From: Ophioderma brevispina
Taxonomy: Eukaryota; Echinodermata; Ophiuroidea; Amphilepidida; Ophiodermatidae
Length of the DNA stretch: 64,000 nt
NCBI GenBank assembly: GCA_023653785.1
Contig: JAMKCH010007086.1
Coordinates: forward strand, 23,133-87,132
Direction: 5' to 3'
This document shows positions 1 through 11,139 of the stretch, piece by piece. Position 1 is the stretch's first letter. Each line of letters begins with the position of its first letter. The notes beneath the pieces were generated by a model, which searched no databases, was not told where the DNA came from, and worked only from the letters and a program-made list of their open reading frames with translations. The position numbers and the translations under genes were made by a program.

Positions 1-244
1 TCGCTTGATTAATATGAGCTTTCTAGTTAAAATTACCAGATACAATAATCCCAAGATCATTTGGTGATCAACGTAGTGCAAATTGTGAATACAAAGGTGA
101 TAGCCATAGCGCGGAAAAATGGTAATATTTGCGTGTTTTTACGTGTAAAATAGCATTAAAATCTCAATGCCATGTTTGGTTCTAAATGAAGAGAATGCTG
201 AGGTCTTCAGTGGTGGCAGTGGCGTCATTTGGCGTCATTGGCAA
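1..244. other. Flank without a recognised gene
   Basis: No coding or repeat identity is recognised. The stretch directly abuts the downstream (C-terminal) end of the minus-strand LINE fragment, which loses its RT similarity near 245. Confidence 0.4.
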
Positions 245-1000
245 AAAGGCCTATTTGATTGGAGGCGAGACACAACATCGTTGATAAAAATTACAGAGGG
301 CCAAGAATTGAACCCTGAGGAACTCTGAATGGTAACCAGTCTGACTGACCATCATGGATAACCACTCTCTGCAAACTGTTCTCTAAGTGGTTTGACCGTT
401 TATCAAAGGCCTTTGAGAAGTCCAAGTACACAGCATCGGTGTGCAACCCTGTATCATAATAAATACCACGATCATGGATGAAATTAACATGTTGTGTAAT
501 ACAAGAACGATGAGGCATGAATTCGTGTTGATAATCGGATATATGAGGTTGAATAATAATAAAAAAAACATGCTTATGAATACAACGCTTAATGACTTTG
601 GAGAGCAGGGAAAGCAGTGATATCGGACGGTAGTTTCAACACAGCTGAACACAAAAAAAGTTATCATTACGAAAAGCACCATTAGGATTAAAGGTAGGAC
701 GCTTTTCTCTAAACACACTGAAAGTACTCATTAAAAAGAGTAGGAGAGTCACAATTTACTCAATTAAAAGATACTCTGTGTGGAACTAGACAAATTGTGT
801 TGTAATCCTCAAATGATTTAAAGGGATTAGCAGCGATAATGCGGGAGAATCGAAAAATGTGAAAATGCATTTTTAGCTTATAAATCAGGGATAAGTGTGT
901 ACAATTCCATATAACTGCTTTAATATAGAAATAAACCACATGCGGAAATTTGTCATACCGTCTCCCGCAAATAGACATACAGCGATGGCATCTCAAATCT
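245..1000 (-). pseudogene. LINE reverse transcriptase fragment (CR1/L2/Jockey-like)
   Basis: This is a broken RT of a non-LTR retrotransposon read on the minus strand. In order from about 755 downwards I see a pre-RT stretch (LFNEYF), an RT start (NYRPISLLSLLSKVIKR, about 640-590), a segment ending in VYLDFSKAFDK (about 430-400, RT catalytic motif A type) and VPQGSILGPL (about 320-291). The 60-80 residues that normally separate the FSKAFD and VPQGSILGP motifs are largely missing, so the copy has an internal deletion as well as frameshifts. The region 760-996 may be the upstream linker of the same ORF. FINDVV at about 270-250 looks like the continuation after GPL, then similarity stops. The RT class is clear; the exact clade is not. 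Confidence 0.8.
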
Positions 1001-2169
1001 ACACAAAACAGCTGATTGTGGTTTACACCAGTTCAGAATAAACGAAAATCAATGATGTTTGTATTTGAGGTCAAGCTGTATTGAACATGGTGCACAATAT
1101 CACGCTTAAAATCTGGGATATTCACCGGGAAAGGTTTTTTTTGATCTCAAGTCGGAATTTTGATACGCACGTATAGAAATTACAGAATCAGGTTAAAAGT
1201 ACTGCCTTGTCTTTAATACAATGATTTCAAGCCAACCACTTGCAGGTTATGTTCGCACATCCATGCCATTGATGACTTTTCAATGTTTCCGATTAGCAAA
1301 TCGCTGCTTGTCCCTTTGATCAATAACCCTCATAATTGAAGAATATAGAGAAAATAATATTATATTAAATGTATTTAAATCCAGGTAATTATTAACGTAT
1401 GCCAAGAATTGCCAACGTATGAACTTTAAAGGTAAATATATGAAAAAGGCCGAATTTTGAGATACGTAGTTTTGCCATAAAAGGGCGGCGTGTATGTGTG
1501 TTACAATACCAATTCGGTATCTGTCATTGTGGTCAAGCGAGCTCACAAATTGACGACTGCACTTTATTCCTTTAAACACAAAGGCGAAAACTTATTTTCC
1601 AAACGATTTGTGACAAATGTAGAACGATGTCAAATATTTCAAAGTGGTCTAACAAATAATATAGGTAATGTCTCAAAAATGAAATAAGAGAAAGGGAACT
1701 ACCATTTTTAATATTAATTTTCTCAAGCACGATTAGTGTAGTCAATATCGACATTAATACCTTCTTTATTTAATATATTACCTCTCAGCCAATATTAATT
1801 TTAATGACCGTTACCTTGTTTGCTTTAAATGGATGTAAAAAAAATAATATATTGTTTGACTGTCGCTGCCAAGTCAGTTAGTTACGCCTTCTTCAAAATG
1901 TTAAGTATAGCATTAAGATAATTAACAAGATGTACACCGGATCTGTTCTCATCATGGTAACATTTTGAAGCCTGCGCTTCACGTGTGCAATGCTCTACCA
2001 CTGACGATATAACGACTCATCAAGTCAATCAACCTATGTCGTGTTCACCTGGCAATATAAAATGCTGTCCATCGTTCAGGATATTCCGCTTAATGATACG
2101 TTTATTCTTATAAGTAATATACAAACGGTAGAAATTGTAGAACCTACCCGGAATATAACCTGTTCGTAA
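1001..2169. other. AT-rich interval without a recognised gene
   Basis: Only short open frames on both strands without recognisable motifs. The last part may include decayed RT of the LINE that becomes readable at about 2170. Confidence 0.4.
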
Positions 2170-2694
2170 TGATGTAAACATATAAGCGAAATAGTTCCAG
2201 TTATTCAGAAACACAAACTTCAGTATCACATCTATGTTGATGACACCCAAATATATGGCACTTTTAATCCACAGCAAGAGGAAGCCAAAGATTGTATTTT
2301 GCGGATGGAGACATGCGTTGAAGAGATCCATCTATGGATGACGGACAATTATCTAAAACTTAATGCCGATAAAACTGAATTTATTCTTATTGGTTCAGAA
2401 TCAGAACATATCCTCAACAAAATCAGTGTTTCTCACATGACTATTGGTAATTCAACCATTGCCCGCGTCAAACAAGTCCGCAATCTTGGTGTTATTATGG
2501 ACAGTGGAATGACCCTTGCTCCTCAAATATCAGCCATTATCAAATCCGCTTTTCTTCATCTCAGAAACCTGGGCAGAATCAGAAGATACCTTAGTCCTGA
2601 AGCAACTGAGCAATTGGTCCATGCATTTATTTCGTCACGTTTGGACATGGGTAATGCTCTCCTTTATGGACTTCCTAACAAGCAAATTCATCGT
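2170..2694 (+). pseudogene. L2/CR1-like LINE reverse transcriptase, left part
   Basis: The frame reads through the RT active-site block YHIYVDDTQIYG (about 2225-2260), the downstream segment with LKLNADKTEFILIG (about 2353-2395) and VKQVRNLGVIMD (about 2470-2505), then SSRLDMGNALLYGLPNKQI before ending at 2694. These are the thumb and C-terminal motifs of L2/CR1/Rex-type ORF2. The 5' end is truncated or decayed before 2170. The ORF does not end naturally: it is interrupted at 2694/2695 by another LINE and resumes at 5064 with the expected next motif. Confidence 0.85.
2690..2694. repeat. Target-site duplication ATCGT, left copy
   Basis: ATCGT at 2690-2694 recurs at 5064-5068 on the other side of the inserted LINE. 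Removing one copy with 2695-5063 restores the host reading frame (I-H-R-L-x-L-K-Q-N). Part of the match could be shared with the insert's TTGAATC tail, so the true duplication may be slightly shorter. Confidence 0.65.
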
Positions 2695-2707
2695 ATTCAT
2701 TCATTGT

Positions 2708-2805
2708 ATTGTATAATATGCACGTGTATATGTTAATATGTATGGGCCTATGTATATGTTTGCAATATATGTGTATGTATGTGTGTATGTATGTAAAACC
2801 ATCAC
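2708..2805. repeat. TG/TA-rich microsatellite
   Basis: Degenerate GTATGTAT and TGTATATG units lie near the 5' end of the inserted LINE. Confidence 0.7.
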
Positions 2806-4016
2806 ATTAAAATCTAAATCTCTAAAATAATATCTTTCAAATTGTTTTGTCGCCCGCATATCCCTTTCTTATTTCAAGATGGTCTGTTGCCTTCCAAATT
2901 CCTCTCAGGCGTTCTCCGGGCAGTCAATTATTTCACCAGCACCTAATGGTGCCTTTTGTCGCTCAATTTTAAATTTGAAAGATTTTATTATTGTTTTAGA
3001 TTCTTTGTTGTTCTATATCTGTTTCCCGAAGTTGACATGCATATCCATTATTATAGTCCTCCCATCAATGACCCCCAATATTATACTTTCTATGTATTGG
3101 TTTGTTTCTTGGATTTTCAGTAAAAGTACTACAGATCACCGAAGCGTGTGATCTGTAGAAACAAGTATTGATCTCCTGTTCACATTATGGGACTTAAGAT
3201 CTTCTTTCGATTAGCCATGCATGATTCCTTTGATCTTGTTGTGAACTTGAGTTCAATTTCTTTATGTATTTTTTTTAATACTACCATGTGTACGTTTATT
3301 TGTATTGCTTACCCATATATATTACCCATTTTATGATTACTTAACTGTAATGCAGCACATATTTATTTTATTATAAAATTGTTAGTTCATTGCCTACATT
3401 ATTGCATGTTGTAAACATGCCAACATTACTTTGTTGTTCTACATTACTTATAGCCCATTTCTCCATCTTCGTGCAGTAATACCATATTTTGACGTTGTCG
3501 CAACTTTTACGCACGCGTCAAGATTTGCCGTTTTTGTGCGCGCGTGTAAACACGTCGCCGCTTTTTGCCAGAGCTCTCGGTTTTTTTAGTGTGCCTATAC
3601 CATCTTGAAATTTCGCGTGGACGTCACTGCATGGATGTTGAGAAACGGAGTATACATTTCTCTGTTTATCTCCCCATGTCCTCCTCACATTCATGTTCCA
3701 CCTTACCCTATTACTTTTTTTTCTGAGCATATATCTTTATGATTTCACTTTTACCCAAAATCATTGTTTTTACCCAACGAGTTTCGTTTCTAGTTTATTT
3801 CACTCCCTCCCTATATCTCAATTTTGGTGGTTTTTTTTTCGTAAAACATATTTGTGGTAATAAGCCTTTTTCCTTGTTTTTGGTAATATTGAAGATTTTT
3901 TTACTGTTTTCCGTTAATTCTATTACCCTTGTTTGTAAGTAATCCAATTTTCTTGTACATCTGCTGTACTTAAGTTTTTGTATAATAATCCTTAGCAATT
4001 TGTATTTCTTAGTCCC
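2806..4016 (+). other. Leader region of the inserted LINE, no gene recognised
   Basis: The stretch is part of the 2695-5063 insertion by position. A 90-codon frame at 2879-3151 shows no motif I recognise and no ORF1 zinc-knuckle or coiled-coil signature. It may be 5' UTR or captured sequence. Confidence 0.35.
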
Positions 4017-4290
4017 TTGTTTGTTTTTTCTCTGTCCTTGTCTTTATTGCTTTCGTCTTGTCTGACTTGTCAACACATCTTGTCTACAGGTATTGTTTCA
4101 CTTTTATCTACCCGGTTTCTCATTTGCTCTCTTCTAACTTCCTTCCTTTTTCAACCTACCCCATCCAACCCATCTCTCAAGTTCCCCCCTCTCTCTCACA
4201 TTCTCTCTCTTTCTCACCCTCTCTCTCTCTCTCTCATTCTCTCTCTCCCTTATAACCCCCCTCGCTATTATTTTCCTTTGACTTATTTTT
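4017..4290 (+). repeat. Pyrimidine-rich (TC)n tract in LINE leader
   Basis: The plus strand is dominated by T and C, with near-pure CTCTCT runs at about 4188-4250, immediately upstream of the LINE start codon at 4297. Short frames here encode Ser/Leu/Phe-rich low-complexity peptides only. Confidence 0.75.
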
Positions 4291-4296
4291 TTCAGT

Positions 4297-4890
4297 ATGC
4301 CGTGCCCTGCAATATACGAACTGCCATTTAACCACCAGCTTCATGATGAAGACTTTCGCGCATCACTAATTGAATTTTTCACCAACACTAAATTGAACAT
4401 CATCAAACTTAATTACCTGTGCATCAACCCGTTACTTACAGACCCCATATCATCTCAAACATGTGACCACCCATCCTTCACCACACCCACAAACAACTCT
4501 GGTTCTGACTCCCGCTATCACACTGACGACACACTTCAACACACTAATAAAATCATAAAGCAACGACTCATTTTCCATTTCAACTGCCGTAGTATCACAA
4601 AATCATATGAAGAAATCACTAACTACCTTGATCACCTCAACCACTCTTTCTCTGTCTTAGCATTTTCAGAAACATGGCTTATTGACACCAAGTCATCACC
4701 TCACTTTAATGGCTACGCGTACATTCCAGGACCACTCACTGGCAGAGGAAGGGGAGTTTGTCTTTACATAAAAAATCACCTCTCATACAAAATCATCGAC
4801 ACAACACCAGGACCAGAATCATCCCTTACTTGTATCATTATTGTAATATTTTATTTTTTTTACTTGTATGTATTACAGGGCCAGCAATAA
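4297..4890 (+). pseudogene. LINE ORF2 endonuclease fragment (APE-type)
   Basis: The frame starts MPCPAIYELPFN and, after an N-terminal extension of about 85 residues, enters an apurinic-endonuclease-like domain: FHFNCRSITKSYEEI (4576-4620) and LAFSETWLIDTK (about 4657-4692, with the catalytic-type Glu in SETW), then GRGRGVCLYIKNHLSY. These are typical of the endonuclease of CR1/L2 LINEs. Similarity ends at about codon 180 (near 4836) and the last residues (IIIVIFYFFYLY) are translated AT-rich UTR-like sequence, so the natural ORF2 of about 900-1000 residues is cut after a fifth. The deletion joins the endonuclease directly to the 3' UTR. Confidence 0.8.
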
Positions 4891-5063
4891 CTATAAGTCC
4901 TATCGGGTTGTCCATTACTGGTCCTATCATATCATATACCTCACCTGTTCATCTTAGTACAGTTTACAATTGTTACTTTTCGTATTATTATATAACATAC
5001 TGTATTATACATTTCTGTCACGTACGATATGTTATGCTGAATAAATTGAATCTTGAATCTTGA

Positions 5064-5750
5064 ATCGTCTGTAGCTCAAACAAAACATGGCTGCCCGTCT
5101 CATCACTCGTACAAAGCCGTCTATGCATATCTCTCCAATTCTGTCTGACTTACACTGGCTGCCAGTCAATTTTGAATTAATACAAAACTGAGCTTCTCCA
5201 CATACCCGGCTTAAATGGATCGCGCCATTCATATACCCTGAACTCTTCAATTTTACACCCTTCACGCTCAGGTCTCCCTTCTGCAACAAATATGACGTTA
5301 GTTGAACCAAATCATCCTAGTCGTGGGGGGATTGTGCTTTCTCCGTGGCTGCCCCTAGGCTGTGGAACACATTCCCTTACCATATCCATACAGCATCCTT
5401 AATTGAGTCTTTTAAGGGGCTCAGCTCAAAAAACCCATTTTTCACATTGCCCTCTGAACAGAATCAAGCTTTTGGGTTGTTTGTTTATTCATCTTTATCC
5501 TGGGTCCCATTCAGAGGGAAATTTAGTATCCCTCGGTTCTTCCAGGTGGACCCAGCAAATTACAAACATTAGGATTTATTCTATGATATCGCATGTAGTT
5601 GTATTGGGCTTTTTTTTTTTTTTTTTTTTGGGGGCCTTTTGTGTACTTGTATATTCTATTGTAATGTTTTAAGATGGTTTGTCAGTCTGCGCCATGAGCG
5701 CTTTCTACCGGATTTGTGCGCATTTAATGTTCATTATTATTATTAAGCAT
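5064..5750 (+). pseudogene. L2/CR1-like LINE, right part with 3' end
   Basis: This resumes the ORF2 interrupted at 2694. It reads QNMAARLITRTK, then SDLHWLPV (about 5145-5167) and, after frameshifts, VAAPRLWNTFPYHI (about 5344-5388) followed by SLIESFKG. These are the characteristic C-terminal motifs of L2/CR1 ORF2. The 3' UTR follows and the copy ends in an ATT-type microsatellite tail (about 5730-5745). A poly-T run lies at about 5611-5629. Frameshifts and an early stop (TAG within the sixth codon after the junction) show it is not functional. Confidence 0.82.
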
Positions 5751-6388
5751 TAAGACATGCAAAAAACACGATTGGTTTGAAAATGAATGGGCCCTCATCG
5801 AGAAAATCTCGAGGTCAGCCTTTGCATAACCTACCACGAGCTCCTTGACAGAGTGTCATGTCGGATGATTTTCGTGTACAAATTTATATGCAAAACGGTC
5901 ACTTGTAAAATTTGAGGGTTAGTACTTGTTCCTTGGATTACACACCAGAATTTTTAGTTTCCAAAATTACTAAATAGGGATATTAATTAAAAAAAAACCA
6001 AATCTCGGAATGTTGGATGTAAAGATTATTATTATTATTCTATTATTATGGGCTATTTGGATTCGGATGACTGTTTCTAGGATTATTTCTGATAGAGAAT
6101 GTATATCCCCACTGTGTTCTGTTCAGCAGAACCACGCAGTAGTATAATGTTGGTGTTACTTGGGATGTTTTATATCAGATCCAAGTACAGGGAGCTGGTA
6201 ATTGTTCGTTAAAAATTCCAACAATAGCCTAAGTATATGTTTTAGATGCAAACACCAGTAACAGAAACAACAACAAAACGATTGGTTATTACCTTATTGC
6301 GCCCACCCCTTCGAATGTCACTCACCTGCTGAAAAGTACAGCGACATTAACTAACACAGACGGGCAGTTGGCAGTTAAGATATCGCTG
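5751..6388. other. Left flank of the LTR retrotransposon, no gene recognised
   Basis: AT-rich sequence with ATT microsatellite runs near 6030. The last bases before the 5' LTR read ATCGCTG, which does not match the bases after the 3' LTR. Confidence 0.4.
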
Positions 6389-7511
6389 TGTTACAGGCCC
6401 AAAGAATTTGCAATGATTTATTTTCACTTTGAGCAGATTTAAGTCTAAATTATGAGCACATAAATATTATAAAGTAGTCTAAGTAAATTATATTAAATAA
6501 AACCTGGTTGTGTGCATATTGTGTGTGCAAAACAAATCGAATAAAACAGAAAAGCGGTAGAAACATCTAGAACCCTTGTGATTTCAATAGAAAGGTTTAG
6601 AAGGTCTGGAATAAGAAGGCTCTGGGAAGTCCAGAGATCTGACTAGCCGATGTGCTTTTCTGACTATATATGGCGCCCTAATGCATGTACAGGCAGGGAG
6701 ACAGTGCTGTATCCATATAGACAAATTGGAGATCTGGGCAGTAGTTCAGGACTTATGTAATTGGCTAGATTTAGTACACGACTCATATAGACTTTCGCTA
6801 TATCCCTTCTAGAAATTTGTTGATAGGATATATAAAGCCCTGGTGAGAGAAGATTAGCAGAGTTACATACGCATCATGCCCAACTTATTAGCAGAGTATA
6901 GTTACACATAGTTGCTTCAAGTTGTCCGCGACAGTAATCGCAGTCCAAACCTATCGTTTCTTAAGTGACAGTGTCATAGTCAGTCCTCACCCAACACTTT
7001 TCGTCCGATTGTGTAACCGTGGTTCGGTTCCGTATTCGTGGGCCTCTGAGTTATATCCAAGGATAAACAAGCTACAGCACTTTTGGACTTTATATTGAGA
7101 GTCGACCTCCGAGCTTCGTGAGTCATTAGAAGCGGTTTTCTTTTCCTTCAGTCAGGACAAGTCGTTCGTGGACAAGTCCCACTATTGGAAGTTGGAGTTT
7201 TGCGCTGAAGTATTCGCCAGGACTCTTTTGCAAGTTCGGCATCCTTAGAGTAATCTCCTGCAAGCCCCGCGCGCGGCACACACCATGTAGGGAAGTTTTA
7301 GTATTTCATTATTAAACACGTTATTATAGATTCATCCATCTTTGATTATTGATACCTAATCGATGTTATAATGGATTGATTTAAACACACATTCAAATAA
7401 TACTTTGTTTTAATATTTTTAATCAAGTTTAACAGTGTATTGTCTAGTTATTCAGAAGTTTGAATCCTGTAGTTTAGAAGTTGTTTTGGCCTTGGTCAAG
7501 GTGACTTAACA
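6389..7511 (+). repeat. 5' LTR of the Gmr1-like element
   Basis: 1123 bp, TG...CA termini (TGTTACAGG to TTAACA). It aligns with 12657-13222 plus 18349-18879 (1097 bp in two pieces) along its whole length. The differences are largely one- or two-base indels with fewer substitutions. Confidence 0.93.
6829..6836 (+). promoter_or_regulatory. TATA box in 5' LTR
   Basis: TATATAAA in the context GGATATATAAAGCC is kept in the 3' LTR at 13106-13113, so it is a plausible LTR promoter element. Confidence 0.6.
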
Positions 7512-7514
7512 AAT

Positions 7515-7534
7515 TGGGGGCTCGAGTCCGGGAA
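7515..7534 (+). other. Primer binding site, tRNA-Pro-like
   Basis: Three bases after the LTR end comes TGGGGGCTCG followed by AGTCCGGGAA. The canonical tRNA-Pro primer site is TGGGGGCTCG then TCCGGG, so the match is complete apart from an extra AG. The position is exactly where a PBS should lie. Confidence 0.75.
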
Positions 7535-7640
7535 ATACACTGTAAAAACTACAGTTCAAATATTGAACAAATTCTGATTGTGTTGTAACTTCTGACTATC
7601 GGTGGGCTATATATTGTTATTGTCGAAAGTGTCATACACG

Positions 7641-8960
7641 ATGGCGTTAACGCAGAAGAGTTTGTCAAAGCTGTTAACTTGGGAGAAGTTTTGATGTGCT
7701 CAAAAAGCCAATGTAATGGAATTGGCCAAGTATTATGGGATGGAATTTAAGCATTCCAGTAGAAACAGTTACAATTAAAAATCAGTGATAACCCACTTGT
7801 GGAAGAAGATTTGCTAGAAAGAGGGGATGTTTGGAACACTTAGTGGCCAATTCGCGATGTGTCAGATAGTGCTGTGAAAATTGGAAACAGTTGGAATGCA
7901 AATGCAACTAAAATGGCAATTAGAAATGCAAGAGAAAGAAAGACAAGACAACAGAAAATGAAAAGGCAAGACAAATACCATTAAGAAGGAGAAACTTGAA
8001 TTAGAAAAGGCTCTGAACAACAGGAACAGTGCCAAGTTACAAATGGAACAAAAAGAAAAAGAAGACAGATTACAAATGAGGAAAGAATGGAGTTGGCAGA
8101 AATTGAAGCAAAAACAAAATTAGAACAAGAAAATTTAGAAAAGGGCACATGAGGGGCTCCCTCACACTCAGGTTTTGATGCCACCAGGAACATCAAATTT
8201 GGTTCCGACATTTAGGAAACCAGAAGTTGACAAGTATTTTTGCACTTCGAGAAGATTGCCTAAAGTATGAAGTGGCCTAAAGATCAATGGGAACACATGC
8301 CTCAGACTGTGTTTATTGGGGAAGCTAGAGAGATCTACTCGTCCCTATAAATTGATCAGTGCAGTGCTTATGAAGTAGGAACGCAGTCTATTCTTAAGGA
8401 CTATGAGTTAGTGGCCGAGGCGTATAGGCAAAATTTCGAGTGCGAAAAAAAACTTGCAGATCCAAACTCATGTGGTTTGCTAGATTTCAGGAACAAATGT
8501 TAGATAGGGGCTCACTTCCAAAGGGAGGTTGAATGAAGCAAGACTTCAATCAACTTAGGAAGTTGGTTTTAAGATTGAGCAGTTCAAACAGTTCATTCAT
8601 GCCGACATTAAAAAACTCTTTGGATGAACGCGATATCAAAGATTTGGAAAAATGCCAGAGAAACATAGCAGATGATTACGCTATCACACATAAGGTGAAG
8701 TTGCAAGCAATAGTGCGGGTGGGCCTAATAAGTTCAAGGTCAGAATTACAAGGGTTTTAATTCAAAATACCATAGGCCTACAAAGTAGATTATTCCAAAG
8801 TCATGGTTCACTAAGAAGGAAACGCTAAGTTAGGTTCCTCCAGTCAGGGGAATAAGGGTCCTTCTAGTGCCAAACCCAAGTCTGGGATGGCTTTTCAAGT
8901 CAGATGGTAAACCTTGAACATATTGCAAGGATTCAGGTCATTTTGGCAAAAAAAAGGCAG
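7641..8960 (+). pseudogene. Gag of the Gmr1-like element (SCAN-type capsid, zinc knuckle remnant)
   Basis: The likely start is ATG 7641 (MALTQKSLSKLLTWEKF). A charged, Gln/Glu/Lys-rich helical region follows (about 7900-8150). The capsid region (about 8170-8520) contains VPTFRKPEVDKYF, MKWPKDQWEHM, IGEAREIYSSL and YELVAEAYRQNFE; these are the hallmarks of the Gmr1/gypsy capsid from which the vertebrate SCAN domain is thought to derive. At about 8905-8945 a CCHC knuckle remnant is visible (TYCKDSGHFGK) with the first Cys codon reading TGA. Frameshifts occur about every 50-150 bases. Gag would package the element RNA; this copy cannot. Confidence 0.8.
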
Positions 8961-9560
8961 CGTTGAAGTTGATGGAAGCAGATGGCCAGAAGCAGAAGTC
9001 TGCTCCCAAATGTTGTGCTGTGTCCCTTAGACCACAAGGTAGTTCCCAGGCTATTAAACAGAAAGATGGAGTCTGAGAAAGTTAGGAAGACTTTGAACCA
9101 TTTGTTTGGGAGGGTTCAGTGTCGCTTGATGGTGACCAAAGTTGATCCAAATCCTATAAAGATCATGCGTGAAACATGTTGTGCCCAGTCAGTAATTGGA
9201 GGGGTCATTGCCCTTTAGTAAAGTTAGCTCAACAAGTAAGAATGCTTTGATCCAAGGTTATAGGTATGGATATTATTAGTGTCCCTCTTCACAGGGGAAT
9301 TTGACGTTGAGTTGGTCTCAGGTACCGTCATAGTAGGAGTAAGACCTGAACTTCAAGTCAAAGGTGTTTCACTGTTATTAGGGAATGATGTGGCAGGCGG
9401 GAAAGACATCCCGAACCAAGTGTTACCAACCAATCCCTGCACAGAAAGAAATAGCTATAGTGAGGAAAGAATAGTGCAGTGTATCCAGCCTGTGCAGTTA
9501 CTAGGCGTATGGCTAGGAAAGCATGCTTGAAGCAAATAGTGCTAGGAAGGAGGAAGACCT
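8961..9560 (+). pseudogene. Protease region of the Gmr1-like element
   Basis: The readable part is 9279-9530: FDVELVSGTVIVGVRP, VKGVSLLLGNDVAGGK, then a Pro/Asn-rich linker. The LLGND block matches the C-terminal ILG-D region of retropepsins in this element group. I do not see a clear catalytic D-T/S-G triad upstream, where the sequence (8980-9220) is frameshifted. The region lies between Gag and the integrase. Confidence 0.6.
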
Positions 9561-9879
9561 TGTTCCAAATTTAGATTTGAAGACACGGTCATGACAAAAA
9601 TTAGATGAGCCAGGTCAACTTCCCTCTTCAGTGGAGCAGGTTCTCCAAAACAAGAGTCAGGCATGGAGAAGTCCATAGTAGGGATAATGATGATGCTCCC
9701 TTGATCAAACAAGTTAGTCTTGAAAAGGAGAATGATCCTGCACTCAGAATCTTAGTCAAGGGACAGTCAGAACCCTGCAGGAGTATGAGGACGTTCCTGT
9801 GGGTTTTACAAAAACACACATGCGTCTGTGCTGATGAGGAAGTAAATGGGGGCCACCTGATGCTCCGGCCAATGATGAG
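9561..9879 (+). other. Linker between protease and integrase
   Basis: Broken pol linker. A minus-strand frame over 9628-9960 is an antisense shadow. Confidence 0.5.
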
Positions 9880-10900
9880 TGGAAAGTTATTCATCAGGTA
9901 GTTGTCACAAAGGTTTATCACAGGGGAGGGTTCATCAGCATTGCCCATGATAGTGCCCATGGCCGGTAATTAGGAGTCAAAAAGACACATGATAGGATTT
10001 GAACCATTTGGTGGCCTACACTTCGACAGGATGGTTCGGAAGACTGTAGATTTGTAATACTTGTCAAGTGTTGGCAAACCTAATCAGAAAATTCCGCACG
10101 CTCCTCTGAAACCGATTACCGGCGTTAGGAGAGCCATTTAGTAGGATCATAGTTGACAGTGTAGGACCTCTCCCTAAGACTAAGTCGGGTAATCAATATC
10201 TATGGATATTCATGTGGCCTCTACCAGGTTTCCTGAAAGCCATATTTTGAGGAAACATTAAGGCTAAAACTGTAGAGAAGGCTTTGACCAAGTTTGTCAC
10301 TCTTGTAGGCTACCTAAAGTGTCAATTCAGTCAGATCAGGGGTCTCAAATTTTACATTGGCTATTTGCAGCAAGTGATGTATGAGGTGGGGATAGAACAG
10401 TATCTGTCCAGTGCTTACCGGCCGAGCCAAGGAAGCCTTGGAAAGATTCAACCAAACTCTGAAGAATATGAGTAGGACTTACTGTTTGGAATTTGAGAGA
10501 AGGACTGGGAAGAGGGAGTTCACTTGTTATTGTTTGCTGCAAGGGAAGCAGTTCAGGAAACCCTAGGTTTCCTTCCCTTGAGTTAAGTTAGTTTTTGGGC
10601 GAAAAGTGCGCCGTCACTTGAAAACTCCTAAAGGAGAAAAGGTCTGAATGATGAAAATGACACCAACCTTTTGGACTATGTTTCCAAATTTAAGTATAGC
10701 TCAATAGGGCAAAATAAAAATTGCCAGGGAGAATTGAAGCAAGCCCAGACCAAATGAAGAAGAAGTGGTATGGACCAAGTGCAAGAGTAGGGTCTTTAGG
10801 CCGGGAGACCAAGTGTTAGTCTTGTTTCCCATCCCTGGACATCCACTGCAGGCCAGAAACCATGGTCCCTATACGTAGAGTTCACAAGTTACATGAAGTG
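9880..10900 (+). pseudogene. Integrase of the Gmr1-like element
   Basis: The N-terminal zinc-binding region is recognisable from about 9900 (SIAHDSAHGR, then LGVKKTHDRI at 9970-10000 and a Cys-containing stretch near 10070). The core has the first catalytic Asp in IVDSVGPLPK (codon 10155-10157), a frameshifted QSDQGSNFT-like second block at about 10325-10350, and the catalytic Glu in ALERFNQTLK (codon 10441-10443). A C-terminal part follows to about 10900. The integrase would insert the cDNA. Its position before RT, confirmed by the RT motifs starting only at 11140, defines the unusual Gmr1-like domain order. Confidence 0.85.
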
Positions 10901-11139
10901 GATACATAGTCAAAACGCCAGATAGGCGTTACGAGTAGGCAATTGTGCCATGTAATATGTGGAAAGAGAGTAGGTAGAAATGATTGATGGCAGTTGCAAA
11001 ACCAGTGTGCTATGTAAGTCTTGCTGATGAAAGTGCACATGATGAAAATCACTGATCTGAAGTTGTAAATAACTCAAACAATGATGACAAGCCGCATGAC
11101 TATCCAATCAATTTGCAAAATCAGATGTTCTCAAGAATT
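10901..11139 (+). other. Linker between integrase and RT
   Basis: No motif recognised. It separates the integrase C-terminus from the first RT motifs. Confidence 0.4.

Larger units (their letters stand above)
2695..5063 (+). mobile_element. Internally deleted LINE inserted into the LINE at 2170-5750
   Basis: The element runs from just after the left ATCGT to a 3' tail of TTGAATC repeats (about 5046-5063). Inside it has a long leader with a TG/TA microsatellite and a pyrimidine-rich tract, then a start codon at 4297 opening an ORF2-like frame with the first part of an APE-type endonuclease. The frame then jumps at about 4836 into apparent 3' UTR. The rest of the endonuclease and the whole RT are absent, so this copy could not move by itself. 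Presence of both a long 5' part and a tail makes it an internal-deletion derivative rather than an ordinary 5' truncation. Confidence 0.7.

Noticed and set aside
9628..9960. 110-codon minus-strand frame
   Set aside because: Antisense to the pol linker and integrase start.
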